Below are positions 17,241 through 27,013 of a stretch of DNA of 64,000 nucleotides, one piece after another. The stretch is from JADGHX01 sp963837755. Lineage in GTDB: Bacteria; Pseudomonadota; Gammaproteobacteria; Steroidobacterales; Steroidobacteraceae. Numbering within the stretch: the stretch's first letter is position 1; every line of letters begins with the position of its first letter. The position numbers and the translations under genes were made by a program. Location of the stretch: positions 62,001-126,000 of the forward strand of contig CAWIOP010000003.1 of NCBI GenBank assembly GCA_963837755.1, in the 5' to 3' direction. Below the pieces are notes generated by a model. That model was not told where the DNA came from. It did no database searches and worked only from the letters and a program-made list of their open reading frames with translations.

Positions 17241-18551
17241 TCAGGTTGCGACAGCTGGCCGCGGCAGCGGCTTGTCTTCCTGGATGGGCAGGTTGACCAG
17301 CGCTGCGCAGAGGGCTAGCCCCATGTCGGCGAACCAGATCCACTGGTATGAGCCGAGGTTCGCCATCGCCACCCCACCGAGCCACGCGCCCAGGAAGGCG
17401 CCCGTCTGGTGCGACACGAGCGTGAGGCCGAACAGCGTGCCCAGGAATCGCACGCCATAGAGCTTGCCGACGATTCCGGAGGTGGGCGGCACGGTCGCAA
17501 GCCACGTCATGCCCATGCCGGCGGCGAACAGATACAGGTTGAGCGACGTCTTCGGCATCAACAGGTAGATGGCGATCATGGCCGCACGCGAGCCGTAAAT
17601 GAGCGCCAGCAGATGCTTCATGCGAAAGCGCTGGCCCAGCAGCCCCGCGCCAACGCTGCCCACCACGTTGAAGAGCCCGATGAGCGCCAGTGAATTGGCG
17701 GCGACACTCGGGGCCAGGCCGCAGTTCTTGATCTCGCCCGGCAGGTGCGTGACGAGAAACGCAACGTGGAAGCCGCAGGTGAAGAACCCGGCATTCAGGA
17801 AAATGTAGTTGAGGTCGCGGGAAGCGATGCGCAGCTGCTCGCGCAATGTGATCGCCGGCACTGCGCTCGAGGCCGCGCTCGCGCCAACGTGTGCCGCCAC
17901 GGCAGACGCGGCTGAAGCCCGTGCTGTCGCGGCTGCTGTTGCCGCAGGCCTCCCCTCAGACGTTGCCGCCTTCGAGCGCAGCGGCCACGCCAGTGGAATA
18001 GTCAGCAACGAGGTTGCCGCGAGCGTGAACATCGCTGCGGCCCATCCCCATGCGCCAATCACCGACTGCACCAGCGGCGCAAACACGAACTGACCCAGCG
18101 AGCCGCCCGCATTGATGGTGCCCGCGGCCGTCGAGCGTTGGTGCGCGGTGAGACGGCGCGCCGTGCCGCCGATGAGAATGGAGAAGCTGCCCGCCGCCGC
18201 GCCGGCCGCGCTCAACACGCCCATGGTGGCGATGAGTGCCAGTTCAGAATGCGAGAACGCCGTGAGCACCGAGCCCACGGCCAGCAACAACGCGCCGAAC
18301 ACGATGACGCGATAAGCGCCGTAGTTGTCCGCGAGCGCTCCGAACACCGGCTGCATTGCGCCCCAGATGAACTGCCCGATGGCGAGCGCGAGGCTGATGG
18401 ACGCGATGCTCACGCCGGTGGTGGACATGATGGGCAGCACGAAGAGGCCGCTCACCTGGCGAGCGCCGGTGGTGATGAGCATCACGGCCGCGGCCGCCGC
18501 GATCAGCAATGTGCTGCGGCGGGCGGCGGCTTGCTGAACGGAGGCCGTCAT
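17241..18551 (-). CDS. MFS transporter
   Basis: 436 residues from the ATG at 18551. Twelve predicted helices, with the loop 2-3 motif G-A-L-A-D-N-Y-G-A-Y-R in place of the classic G-x-L-A-D-R-x-G-R-R. The central loop between helices 6 and 7 carries an unusual Ala-rich stretch of about 40 residues (residues of about 200-240). Resemblance is to the oxalate/formate antiporter-like (OFA) or YbfB-type MFS branch. The substrate cannot be read. It is monocistronic. Confidence 0.85.
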   Translation of the reverse strand: MTASVQQAAARRSTLLIAAAAAVMLITTGARQVSGLFVLPIMSTTGVSIASISLALAIGQFIWGAMQPVFGALADNYGAYRVIVFGALLLAVGSVLTAFSHSELALIATMGVLSAAGAAAGSFSILIGGTARRLTAHQRSTAAGTINAGGSLGQFVFAPLVQSVIGAWGWAAAMFTLAATSLLTIPLAWPLRSKAATSEGRPAATAAATARASAASAVAAHVGASAASSAVPAITLREQLRIASRDLNYIFLNAGFFTCGFHVAFLVTHLPGEIKNCGLAPSVAANSLALIGLFNVVGSVGAGLLGQRFRMKHLLALIYGSRAAMIAIYLLMPKTSLNLYLFAAGMGMTWLATVPPTSGIVGKLYGVRFLGTLFGLTLVSHQTGAFLGAWLGGVAMANLGSYQWIWFADMGLALCAALVNLPIQEDKPLPRPAVAT

Positions 18552-18828
18552 GGGCCGCCATGATGGAGGCCGCTTGCGAGCGCCGGAATCCCCCCATGGA
18601 GGCAGAACTCGACGCGGTGGGCCAGACGGACGAGGGCAGCGGCACAGTTCTGCTCTGGGTGCCGCGCCGGCACCTACCTGCGCGCGCCCGACCTGTCGAC
18701 GCGTGCCGCACTGCGCGTATTTCTGCACGAATACAGCACGAATGTGTGCAGCCTGCGAAACCGCGTGCGCACTACGCTTGATGGCAACCGAAAGTGCTTG
18801 GCTTAGACTCGCGCCATCCAGGGTATTT

Positions 18829-19401
18829 ATGAGCATCGCCATGGAAAGCTGGCAGCCTCGGCACCGGATCAACGTCGATGAGTTTCATCGCATGGCTGAG
18901 AACGGAGTGCTGAACGCGGATGCGCGTGTCGAACTGATCGATGGAGTGATCTTCGACATGGCACCGGTTGGGATCGACCACAATTGGGCGGTGGACCGCC
19001 TGAACGCGCTGTTTCATCGGTCGCTCGGCGACTGCGCGGTGGTCCGCACGCAGGGAACGCTGAGACTCGACGAATGGAACGAGCTTCTGCCGGACATCAC
19101 GCTCCTGAAGGCGCCAGACAGCCGTTACCGTCGCCGCCACCCTTCGGCCGAAGACGTTTTGCTGGTGGTCGAAGTCAGCGACACCACGTTGCGTCACGAC
19201 CTGAAACTGAAGGTGCCGCTGTACGCAGCGCAGGGCGTCATGGAGTCCTGGGTCGTCAACGTCCAGACGATGGAAGTGCACATTCACCGCCTCAGTGGGC
19301 CCGGTCTGCCCGCGCAGTCGGCGGTGATGAAGCGCCCCGGGAAACTCACGCTGCGCGGATTGCCCCAAAGCGCTGCAACCCCTCACCGCCAGCCGAAGTG
19401 A
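18829..19401 (+). CDS. Uma2-family (DUF820) PD-(D/E)XK nuclease-like protein
   Basis: 190 residues from the ATG at 18829 (CAGGG just upstream); in-frame ATGs at 18781 and 18841 are alternatives. The Uma2 pattern is present: Y/F-H-R-M-A-E at the start, R-V-E-L-I-D-G-V-I-F, L-P-D-I-T-L-L-K (metal-binding Asp), and L-L-V-V-E-V-S-D-T-T with D-L-K-L-K-V-P-L-Y. The fold is restrictase-like, but the biological role of the family is unknown and no cognate methylase or partner lies nearby. Confidence 0.8.
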   Translation: MSIAMESWQPRHRINVDEFHRMAENGVLNADARVELIDGVIFDMAPVGIDHNWAVDRLNALFHRSLGDCAVVRTQGTLRLDEWNELLPDITLLKAPDSRYRRRHPSAEDVLLVVEVSDTTLRHDLKLKVPLYAAQGVMESWVVNVQTMEVHIHRLSGPGLPAQSAVMKRPGKLTLRGLPQSAATPHRQPK

Positions 19402-19416
19402 TGGCCCGCTTCGGCC

Positions 19417-20272
19417 CTACTTCGGTTCTTCCCCCGGCTTCGGGTCTTCCATCGGGAAGGTGCGGGTTTCGGTGGGTGTGTGCGGGCCGCCGACAGGCGC
19501 CGAATTGCCGTTGCCAGTGGATGACGACTCGACGGCTCCGGAGCCGGCCGGTGCCGCCGTGCCGGGAGTGGCCGCAGCCGTAGTGGTGGTGCTGGACGCC
19601 ACCGCGGCCAGGAAGCGGCGCGAGCGTCTCGTCGTTGCTGGTGACGGTGCCGTTGATGATCTCGGACGCCATCACGCCGCTCTTCTTGTAGAAGGCGCTG
19701 TTGGCCTTGCGGTCGACGCTGATGGAGGTGCCGTCGAGCGCCACGCCCGCAAAGAGCCCGCGGGAGCGCGAGTAGGAGTAGACCTCGGCGGCGAAGTTCT
19801 GGTCGGTGGCGGCGGAGGCGGAACGGCCGACCGGGCCCGCGGCCACGGACGCATCCGCCCCGAGCGTGAGCTTGCCGCCCGTGATGCCTTCGATGCCTTC
19901 GCGCGTGGTGAAGACCAGCACGATGTCGGTGGACTGCCCGCCCCACTGCCAGCCCACGCTGGCACCGGCGAGGGTGACGAAGATGGGGCTGGTGAAGTGC
20001 CCATTCTTGTCGCGCACCACGAGGGCGCCCTTGCCCCAGCGGCCGCCGGCGATGAAGGCGATCTTGGTGACGCTCGGCACGACGACGATGCCGAACGCGC
20101 GCTCGAGCAGGCGATCCGGAATGGCGGAGTCGCGCGCGGCGCGGATCTCCTCCAGCACTTCGGTCGCCATGAGCAGGCGGCCCTGCTCGCGTGCCTGTGC
20201 GTGGACATGAGTGGTGGTGATGGCGAGCGCAAGGCCCATCAACAATGTGGAAAGCGCGACGCGGTTGCGCAT
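19417..20272 (-). CDS. SYLF-domain (YSC84-like) secreted lipid-binding protein, one frameshift
   Basis: About 284 residues. A Sec signal peptide (1-26) precedes a SYLF domain: I-P-D-R-L-L-E-R-A-F-G-I-V-V-V-P, G-G-R-W-G-K-G-A-L-V-V-R, and V-G-W-Q-W-G-G-Q-S-T-D. After residue of about 215 the frame breaks near 19617; removing one base joins it to a Ser/Thr/Pro-rich tail that ends P-K-P-G-E-E-P-K at a stop at 19417. Without the correction the frame runs on to 19346 and overlaps the convergent Uma2 gene. SYLF proteins bind phosphoinositides in eukaryotes; the bacterial role is unclear. Confidence 0.8.
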
Positions 20273-20396
20273 GCTTGTAATCCCCTATCGGCCCGGGCGG
20301 GCCTTTTGGTCAAGACTCACTGGCCAACAGCTGGCTTTGAGTGTCGCCCTTCGCAGACGCTTCCCCAGCGTCGACGACGAGCGGCGCAAGCTTACA

Positions 20397-20429
20397 GCAG
20401 CGGGGCGCTCAAGTTGAGCGCCCCGCTGC
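20397..20429 (-). terminator. strong hairpin at the end of the DUF3570 operon
   Basis: A perfect 14-bp stem GCAGCGGGGCGCTC / GAGCGCCCCGCTGC with loop AAGTT lies 20 bases past the DUF3570 stop. A clear U-tract is lacking on either side, so termination is inferred from the stem strength and position. Confidence 0.6.
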
Positions 20430-20449
20430 AATCGAATGCGCCTGCGCGA

Positions 20450-21650
20450 TCAGAACCAGATGGACACGAACAGCTGGAAAACGTTCGCGTTGAGTTTGTA
20501 GAGGGGCTCGGCGCCCGCCAGGATGCCGTTACCGGGGTCGGTGACGGTGGCGTCGCGGAAGTCGTCGTAGTTGATGGTCATGTGATCGATGCGCGCGTTC
20601 AGCGTGCTCTTCTGCATCCAGCTCGCCCAGGGAATGTCGAACTCGTACGCCGCGCCGACGCCCACTGTCAGGCTGTTGAACGTGGAGAGCTCCTTGTCGC
20701 GCGCCATGAAGTTGGCGAAGTTCGGCGCGCGGGAACAGGTCGCGGTAGAAGTCCGCGGCGGTCTGGCGGTAGTAGCGCACGCGGCCGTCGAACACCCAGC
20801 GCTTCCACGGGTGGGTGTAGCCGAGCTCGAGCGTGTGCGCGATCGATGCCCCAGGTGTCCGTGAAGAAGCGGTAGTTGCCTTCCACCGCCGCGCGGTAGG
20901 GCAGGTAATACTTCAGGCGCACCGCCGTGGCATTGCTGGTGCGCGTGCGCGGGTAGATCTCGCGCTCGAGCGCGAAGCCGCGCGGGTCACCCGGCGAGAC
21001 GAAGCGCACCGAGCGGTAGGGGCTGTTGAGGAAGCCCTCGTCGGTGATCACCTCGAAATTGAACGCGGCGATGCAGGTTGCGCGTGAGAATCTGGCTGAT
21101 GCCGAGCGAGTAGCCGCGCGTGTCCACCTGGTCGGCGAACGTGGGGTCGCGGTTCTTGCTGCCGTCGGCGTTCTTCACGTTGCGGAACACGTCGTTCCAG
21201 CCGCGCTTGTAGCCAAGCGTGACGGTGGTGAGGTCGCCGAACATGTCCTGGCTGACACATTGAAATAGCGGTGTCGGCGATGTAGTCGCTTTCCTCGCTG
21301 TTGATCACGCCCACGGTGTAGGTGGACTTGCCGTGCAGGTACTCCAGGCCGCAGGCTCTTCTGCGTGCGCTCTTCCTTGTACGGGCTGGCGGAGAGCTTC
21401 ACGTCGATGGACGCGCTGGAGACGACAGTCCATGTAGTAGTTCGCGGATGACCGCGAACGTGCTCGCCGATCTTCTTGCGCACCAGCACCGAAGGGCCGT
21501 GGATCGGTGACGCCGCCGCCCTCGTAGCGGTGGTACAGCGCGTCGGCGCGGTCTTCGGGCAGCACGCCCGCGAATGCGGCCGTGCCGTGGCCCACGGCAG
21601 CCAACGTCACCAGTGCCGGCAGCAGGCGGCCGTGCGAGTGTCTTCCGCAT
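20450..21650 (-). CDS. DUF3570 outer-membrane barrel protein, multiple frameshifts
   Basis: The span runs from an ATG at 21650 to a TGA at 20450, about 395 residues when frames are joined. The segments read, in order: signal peptide ending H-G-T-A-A-F-A-G; R-K-K-I-G-E-H-V; A-N-Y-Y-M-D; G-V-I-N-S-E-E-S-D-Y; D-M-F-G-D-L-T-T-V-T-L-G-Y; R-G-W-N-D-V-F-R-N; P-Y-R-S-V-R-F; and a C-terminal F-Q-L-F-V-S-I-W-F, with a terminal Phe as in porins. These match DUF3570. I count roughly a dozen frame changes, probably sequencing errors. DUF3570 genes usually accompany DUF4266 and a thioredoxin-like gene, as here; the function is unknown, but ApbE-linked redox is suspected. Confidence 0.8.
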
Positions 21651-21653
21651 CGT

Positions 21654-21893
21654 TCAGTTGCATCCGCAGCCGCCGCCAGCGCCGCCGCGTGGCGCCGCGC
21701 GCGCCTTCGCGCGCCTCGAACACGTGGTCGAGGTAGGACGTGGAGACCGGGTTCGCGGTCGAACGCCATGATCGGGTCGGCCAGGTGCTCGCGCTCGTAG
21801 GGCTTCACCCACGGCTGGATCGAGCGCAGCCGCTGACGGCCGCGAAGGCTGCCCGCAGTGCGAGCACCGCGACGCATGTCGCACGCTGCGCAT
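21654..21893 (-). CDS. DUF4266 lipoprotein with Gly/Cys tail, several frameshifts
   Basis: The small gene lies between tlpA-like and DUF3570 genes. The pieces are a lipobox region V-S-G-C, then Q-P-W-V-K-P-Y-E-R-E-H-L-A-D-P-I-M-A-F-D and L-D-H-V-F-E-A-R-E-G-A-R-G in changing frames, and the C-terminal G-G-A-G-G-G-C-G-C-N before TGA at 21654. This W-V-x-P-Y-E-R core with a Gly-rich C-G-C-N end is the DUF4266 hallmark. About four single-base shifts interrupt it. The start at 21893 is the only ATG upstream of the lipobox. It may be a Cys-tailed outer-membrane lipoprotein that works with DUF3570. Confidence 0.75.
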   Translation of the reverse strand: MRSVRHASRCSHCGQPSRPSAAALDPAVGEALRARAPGRPDHGVRPRTRSPRPTSTTCSRRAKARAAPRGGAGGGCGCN

Positions 21894-21898
21894 CGCTC

Positions 21899-22403
21899 TT
21901 ACTTCTCCCGCATCAGCATGCGGATGCTGTTCATGTACTCGTTCTCGTCGCCGGGCTTGTAGCCACTGTGCATGACGCGAACGTTGCCCTTGCGGTCGAT
22001 GAACACCGTGCTCGGCATGCCGGCCACCTTGTAGAGCTTGCTGACCTTGCTCTTCATGTCGAACAGCATCGGAAAGCTCACCGGCGTCTTCTTCAGCCAG
22101 TCGTCCGCGGCCTTCGAGTCGGGCTCGACGTTCACGCCGAGCAGGGTGAAGCCCTTGGGCTTGTACTGCTTGTAGATGCTCTCGAGCAGCGGCATTTCCT
22201 GCCGGCACGGGCCGCACCAGCGTGGCCCAGAAGTTGATCATCACCACCTGGCCCTTGAGCTCCGAGAGCTTCACGGGCTTGCCGGTGCTCGAGTCGAGCA
22301 CGAAATCCGGCGCGGGGCCGTGGCTGCTGGCGGCGAGCGCGGGCAGCGCCACGGCCATGATCGCCATGGCGCGAGCCAGGGTTCCTGCGAAACGGGCTTT
22401 CAT
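21899..22403 (-). CDS. TlpA-like periplasmic thioredoxin, one frameshift at the active site
   Basis: About 167 residues after removal of one base near 22221. The start at 22403 has GGAGG four bases upstream and a Sec signal peptide ending A-L-A-A. The thioredoxin fold reads P-D-F-V-L-D, then V-V-M-I-N-F-W-A-T. The next codons break exactly in the invariant W-C-G-P-C-R motif and resume as M-P-L-L-E-S-I-Y, then cis-Pro G-M-P-S-T-V-F-I-D. Because W-C-G-P-C is nearly invariant, the extra base is very probably an error. Such proteins reduce disulphides of apocytochromes or outer-membrane proteins, which fits the haem-rich neighbourhood. Confidence 0.85.
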
Positions 22404-22435
22404 GTGCCCTCCGATATTCATGTGTGCGCCTTCCT

Positions 22436-23146
22436 TCAGAAGAAGACGGTCGCGCCGATGTTGCGCTTCGAGGTTGTTGGTGAGCTTGCTCTCGCCGAGC
22501 AGGTCGGAGTCGAAGACGCGGTCCTGCACTGCGACGTGTATCGCCAGCCAGTCGGTCGGCAGCACGCGGTAGCCCGCGCCGAAGTTCACCGTGAACTTCT
22601 GGTCGCCGGCGAATTCGACGCTGCCGATGCCGCCGAGCAGGTAGAAGCCACTCGTCATGGCGAGGCCGCGACCGAGAAAGACCTCGCCCGGGAGGAAGTT
22701 GTAGCCGAGCGAGAGGTTGTAGTACGTGAATCGCCTCTCATCGCCGGTAAGCAGCTGGATGTTGCCGCCGAGGGTTTCGAAGCTGGTCTTGCCGGCGGTG
22801 GAGCGGCCCGCTTCGGCCTGGAAGAAGAAGTCTTCGGTCACGTGGTACGCCGCCGTCACGCCGTAGACCGGGTTCGTGCCGAAATCCTCGATCGGAAAGC
22901 GCGCCGAACACGCCGCCGATCTCGATGTTCTCGGTGTCGATGCGTGGCACCTTGATCTTGCGGCGGGCGACTTCCGGCTCGATCACGCGCGGCGGGGCCT
23001 CCTCGGCCTCGTCGTTGTCGGCCTCGGCGGATCAGCCTGGGTCTCTTCCGCCGGCTCGTCCCGGTCGAGCCAGTTGCGCAATGACGCGCAGCCGGACAGC
23101 GCGCAGCACCACGCTCAGAAGAAGAATGCGAATCCCGAGTTTCCAT
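22436..23146 (-). CDS. lipoprotein with outer-membrane beta-barrel domain, frameshifted
   Basis: The start at 23146 has GAGGAGG upstream and lies inside the 3' end of the preceding gene. Removing one base near 23130 yields a lipoprotein signal with lipobox L-S-G-C followed by an acidic linker (D-R-D-E-P-A-E-E). Then come E-P-E-V-A-R-R-K-I-K-V-P-R-I-D-T-E-N and a barrel: Y-G-V-T-A-A-Y-H-V-T-E-D-F-F, Y-N-L-S-L-G-Y-N-F-L-P-G, F-Y-L-L-G-G-I-G, D-W-L-A-I-H-V-A-V-Q-D, ending A-T-V-F-F. The pattern is that of the outer-membrane barrel domain found in Myxococcales and some gammaproteobacteria (TIGR04565-like). Four or more shifts are present. Confidence 0.75.
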
Positions 23147-23885
23147 TCGTCTACCTCCTCGTTCTCGTTGCGGCTGGTGAACACGATGTGGCGTCTTGTA
23201 TTCGCGCGCGCACGAAGAAGCGCCGCGTGAGATAGAAGCGCAGTCCGCCGCCGACGTAGGCCGTCTGGTCGGTGCGGTCGAGCGGCGGCACCAGCGTGGC
23301 CTTGGGCTCGATGCGCACGATGCCCGTGCCCAGCGTGACGAACGGCGACAGGCGCCAGTCCGGCACGAACACGTGCGTGAGGCCCAGGTCGACGGTGGTG
23401 CCGTTCGAGGCATTGCCCAGGAACTGGCCGACGGACAGCTCGAGCGGCGAGCTGTGAGTTGAACGAAGGAGCCGATAGCCGGAGATGAGCGTAGCGCCGC
23501 TGTAGTCGCCGCGCGAAGATGCCGATCTCGCCAGTTGTGCGAGGTGAAGCCGGCGCGGTCGCCCATGGGGAAGGTGAACAGCGAGCCATCGGCCAGCACC
23601 ACGCTGAGCATGTCTTTGCTGGCGACGCCCAGCCCTCGACGCCGCGCGCGGTGCGCACCTTGAACCAGTCGGTGCGGCGGTAAGGACGTCGAGGCCCTCG
23701 TCGCGCGGCACCACCTGTGTCACCGGATAGCCGCGGCCGGGCCCGGTGTGCAGCTCGAGATAGGGCGCGGTCACGAAAACCTGCAGATACTCCCTCGCGC
23801 CACACCACGAAGGTGCGGCTACGAGCGCGAGCAGCAGGGTCAGGGCGCGCGCGGCACGACGCGCGGTCTGGCGAAAAACTTGCAA
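23115..23885 (-). CDS. SH3-domain outer-membrane barrel protein, frameshifted
   Basis: It begins at a TTG at 23885 with TAGGGG five bases upstream, giving a Sec signal peptide ending S-W-C-G-A. A bacterial SH3 domain follows (V-T-A-P-Y-L-E-L-H-T-G-P-G-R-G-Y-P-V, D-W-F-K-V-R-T, G-V-E-G-W-A-S), then a barrel: G-N-A-S-N-G-T-T-V-D-L-G-L, P-F-V-T-L-G-T-G-I-V, A-Y-V-G-G-G-L-R-F-Y-L-T-R-R-F-F-V-R. With one base removed near 23130 it ends D-E-W-K-L-G-F-A-F-F-F, a classic barrel C-terminus, at TGA 23115. The SH3 part may bind peptidoglycan or a stem peptide while the barrel sits in the outer membrane. About five shifts. Confidence 0.75.
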
Positions 23886-23895
23886 GGCGCCCCTA

Positions 23896-26616
23896 TCAGT
23901 TGACCGGCACGGCAGGGTCGAACGGATTGTTGAAGTACTGTGCCCCAATATCCAGCCACTCTGACATCAGGCGTAGCTCCGCCGGGCTCAGGTAGCCCGC
24001 ATGTGTGCTGCCGGACCCCGGTGCGAAACGAGCTCAGGAACGCGGCCGACCGGCCACCCTCTGCGGAGCCTGCGGTGAGATAGGGCCCCACACCCACTGT
24101 CACCTGCGTCGGATTGCCGTTCTGGTCCACAGGACCCGGCACCAGCCGGTCCTGCAACCGCCCATGATAACTGCCTGCTCGTTGTCGGTGAAAAAGAGTT
24201 CGCGATAGGAGCGCAGCTGCAGCGGCTGTTCGTCTGAAGCGACAGTCGGTGCAGATCCAGTTGCCCGCCGGCACCTGCGCCGCGGCCATGGCATCCGTCG
24301 TGTCGTGGCAACCGGCGCGCGTGCAGGTGTTGTCGGCCAGCACCGCGTTGGTGTTCGGTCGACGACCTGCCGGACCTTATCCCACAGCGGCTGGATGTGC
24401 TGCGTGTAGTTGATGACGATGCGGCAGGTCGACGCCCAGGTCGGTGATGCACGCGGTGGGCTGGTCGGCGGCAGCGTCGTGAACGACGTGTCCGCGTAGC
24501 TGAGATTGATGATGTCCGGGTCCGGCGTGCGCTGGGCCGGGTCGGTCCATACGTCCGTGAACTCGGCGTTCACGCTCAGGTTCAGGTCTGCGCAGCGGGA
24601 CGAACTGCCCGTCACGCAGCTGCTGCGCGTGCGCGAGCCTGCGCCATGGTCTCGCCCGTGGTCGGGCGAGAAGTCGCGACGGCTGCCGGGAAGGGCGCGC
24701 TGCCGGTGGCGGCCGCGCCTGGGTTGACCGAGGCGAAGAGCCGTCTGCGCCCATGCGACATGCGGCGTTGGCCGGTGGCGGGCTGGTGGCAGCCGTTGCA
24801 CTCGCGCATTTCGCCGGGGCGCAGCTGCAGCCAGTTGCCGTGCACGGGTGAAATGCGGCGGCCGTTCGCGTCGAGCGATGCTGAACTGGAAGGCGACGTT
24901 GGCCGGCACTTTGCATCTGCACCGAGCCGTCCGGCTCGATGGGCGCGTAGCCGAGGATCTCGCGCATGTAGCCGGTGGCGCCGAACGCGGCGTTGTCGAT
25001 GTCCGCGCACGGTCGTCGTCGGGCATGCGACACGGCCTTCTCGATGCGGAGGAAGCGCGCCGGCGCGTCTCGGCGTGCGTGGCGTTGGCAGCGGGCGAAT
25101 GGTGGCGATGTTCGGCAGTGGCGCGTGTCGACGCCGTCGAAGTCGTAGACGCTGCGTGATGTCGAGAGCACGCCCACGCCTTCGGTCACCAGGTCGGATC
25201 GAGGTCGATGCCCGGGCATCTTGTCGAGGATCACCTCCGGCAGCGCGCGCGGCTGCGCGGCGACCACGTCGGTGATCATGACGCCTTCGACCGGCTGCAT
25301 GATCGGCAGCAGCGTGTTCTGCGCCGGGTCGAACATCCAACGCTGTAGAGCGGCGGCGCCACCTGCACGTTCGGGTCGGCCAGGCGCGCGTCGGTGCACG
25401 GCACGATGGCGTCGGGCGTCACGGTGGTGTCGAGCAGGCGGCACTGCGACCAGCTCACGAGGATGCGGTTGGTGCCGTCCCACAGCGGGAAGCGCGGAAT
25501 TGAAGCGGCCGCCGGGCGAGGGGCCCTGGACCGTGCGCACGTCGTTGGGCGTGGCGCGGGTCTGCGCCGGGCCCGGCCATGCCGGCGTTCGCGAGCAGCG
25601 CCTGCGTGTTCTCGACGTAGGTGTTGGCGTCGATGATGACGAGGTCGCCGCCGAAGTCGGCGTCGGTGTACTGGCGCACGAGCGCGAGGATGCGGCCGTT
25701 CTGCATCTCGCGCGGACGCATGAACTGGATGGCCTGCGTGGGCTGTCGGTGCCGGTGTCGTGGCTGTTGCGCGCCGTACAGCAGCTGCAGGTCGGTGCCG
25801 TCGGGGTTCGACGATGTAGAGATGCATGCCGTCGTTGCCGGGGGCGTGGTCCCAGCGCTCCACAGCACGCGGCCGTTCGGCAGCACGGTGGCGTCACGGT
25901 CGTGGCTCTGGTTGAACGAGATCTGGTGGATGTCCGTGCCGTCGGCGTTCATCACGTGCAGCACGAACGCGGATTCGCTGCGCGTCCTCGGTCTGCGCCT
26001 CGAACTGCGGCTTGCCCTCGTCGAGCAGGATGGCCTTCGACTGCGCGCTGGCGCGTGGAGGAGAACACGATGCGGCCGTCCGGCAGGTAGTGCGGCGACG
26101 ACGTCGTTGCCTTCGTCGGCGATCGGTGTCCGACGGTGATCACCGCGGTGCAGGTCGTCGGTCGGCGATGTCGTATTCCCAGATCGTCCCAGGTCGGCGG
26201 GTCTTCCTCGTCCTGGTTCATCGTCGAGCGGGCCGCGCATGGCGAAGACGACCTTCATGCCGTCGGAGGAGGCGTCCACGTCCTTGACGTCGTAGCGGTC
26301 GGTGCCGCCGGTGACGCGCGCGGTGATGTTGCGTCTCGACGGCGCCGGGGAGGCGCGGTCGCGCTTAACAGGTTCGCGGCGGGCAGCGGTGTCGCGCAGT
26401 GGCGCAGGTCGTCCTGTGTCCTCGGGGAACGGTGCGCTTCACGTAGAAGATGGGGAAGTCGACGCGTGGCCGGGTCGGGCGTCCTGGCCGCTGCCGAGCG
26501 TTGACGCTGCCGCCGCCGCTGCAGGCGCCGCGATGGCGCAAACGAGCGCCGCGGCGCATGCGCCGATGCCCAGCATTCGCGTGACCGCGCTCACGTTTTC
26601 CGCGCTCGACCTTCAT
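23896..26616 (-). CDS. HzsA-like (hydrazine synthase alpha-related) haem protein, heavily frameshifted
   Basis: About 900 residues if frames are joined. The start at 26616 becomes sensible when one base near 26606 is removed, giving an Ala-rich export signal. Recognisable segments in order: D-F-P-I-F-Y-V-K-R; V-V-F-A-M-R-G-P-L-D; D-P-I-A-D-E-G-N-D-V; Y-L-P-D-G-R-I-V-F-S-S-T-R-Q; D-G-M-H-L-Y; haem motif C-N-G-C-H (24786-24800); C-T-R-A-G-C-H-D (near 24325); Y-R-E-L-F-F-T-D-N-E-Q; and the C-terminus I-G-A-Q-Y-F-N-N-P-F-D-P-A-V-P-V-N. The order matches proteins annotated as HzsA-related in non-anammox bacteria. I estimate 25-30 frame changes. The activity is unknown; a periplasmic or surface redox role is likely. 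Confidence 0.75.
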
Positions 26617-27013
26617 TTCAGAACACTCCCGATGCACGCGGCGCGCAAGCACCTGCGCCGCATGAATGTAACGTAATCAACCTTCGCTCAAGCGTCTTCG
26701 GCAATCTGCCGAAGGCGTCACGCCGTCGAATCGCGCTTGGCGTTTCCCTTCCCGCCGGTCACACGACTCTCGAGCTCCGATTTCGCTTCGCCCCACGGGC
26801 CTGCACAGGTAGTCGTTCGAGTACATGCACGCTGTGATCGGCGCTCGCATTTCGCGGCAGCAAGGATACCCGCACGCCATCACGGGCGGACCTGTCTGCG
26901 CTGAAGCGACGTACGGTGCTTGAGACAAACGAAGACGTTGAAAAAGCGTGGCGTATAGTCCGCCCCGCATTCGACGGCAGCTTGGTGGGAGTAGACGAGT
27001 GCCATGACACAAC
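26617..27013. other. divergent promoter region of the haem-protein cluster
   Basis: 397 bases between the minus-strand HzsA-like gene and the plus-strand haem gene. It must contain both promoters of the cluster. An AT-richer stretch at 26914-26960 (TTGAGACAAAC ... TTGAAAAAG ... GTATAGT) is the best candidate on the plus strand, but hexamer spacing is not canonical. No further gene is convincing. Confidence 0.4.

Noticed and set aside
23896..26616. Hydrazine synthase and anammox metabolism
   Set aside because: Only an alpha-subunit-like protein is present. The beta and gamma subunits and other anammox genes are missing, and the neighbours are envelope proteins.
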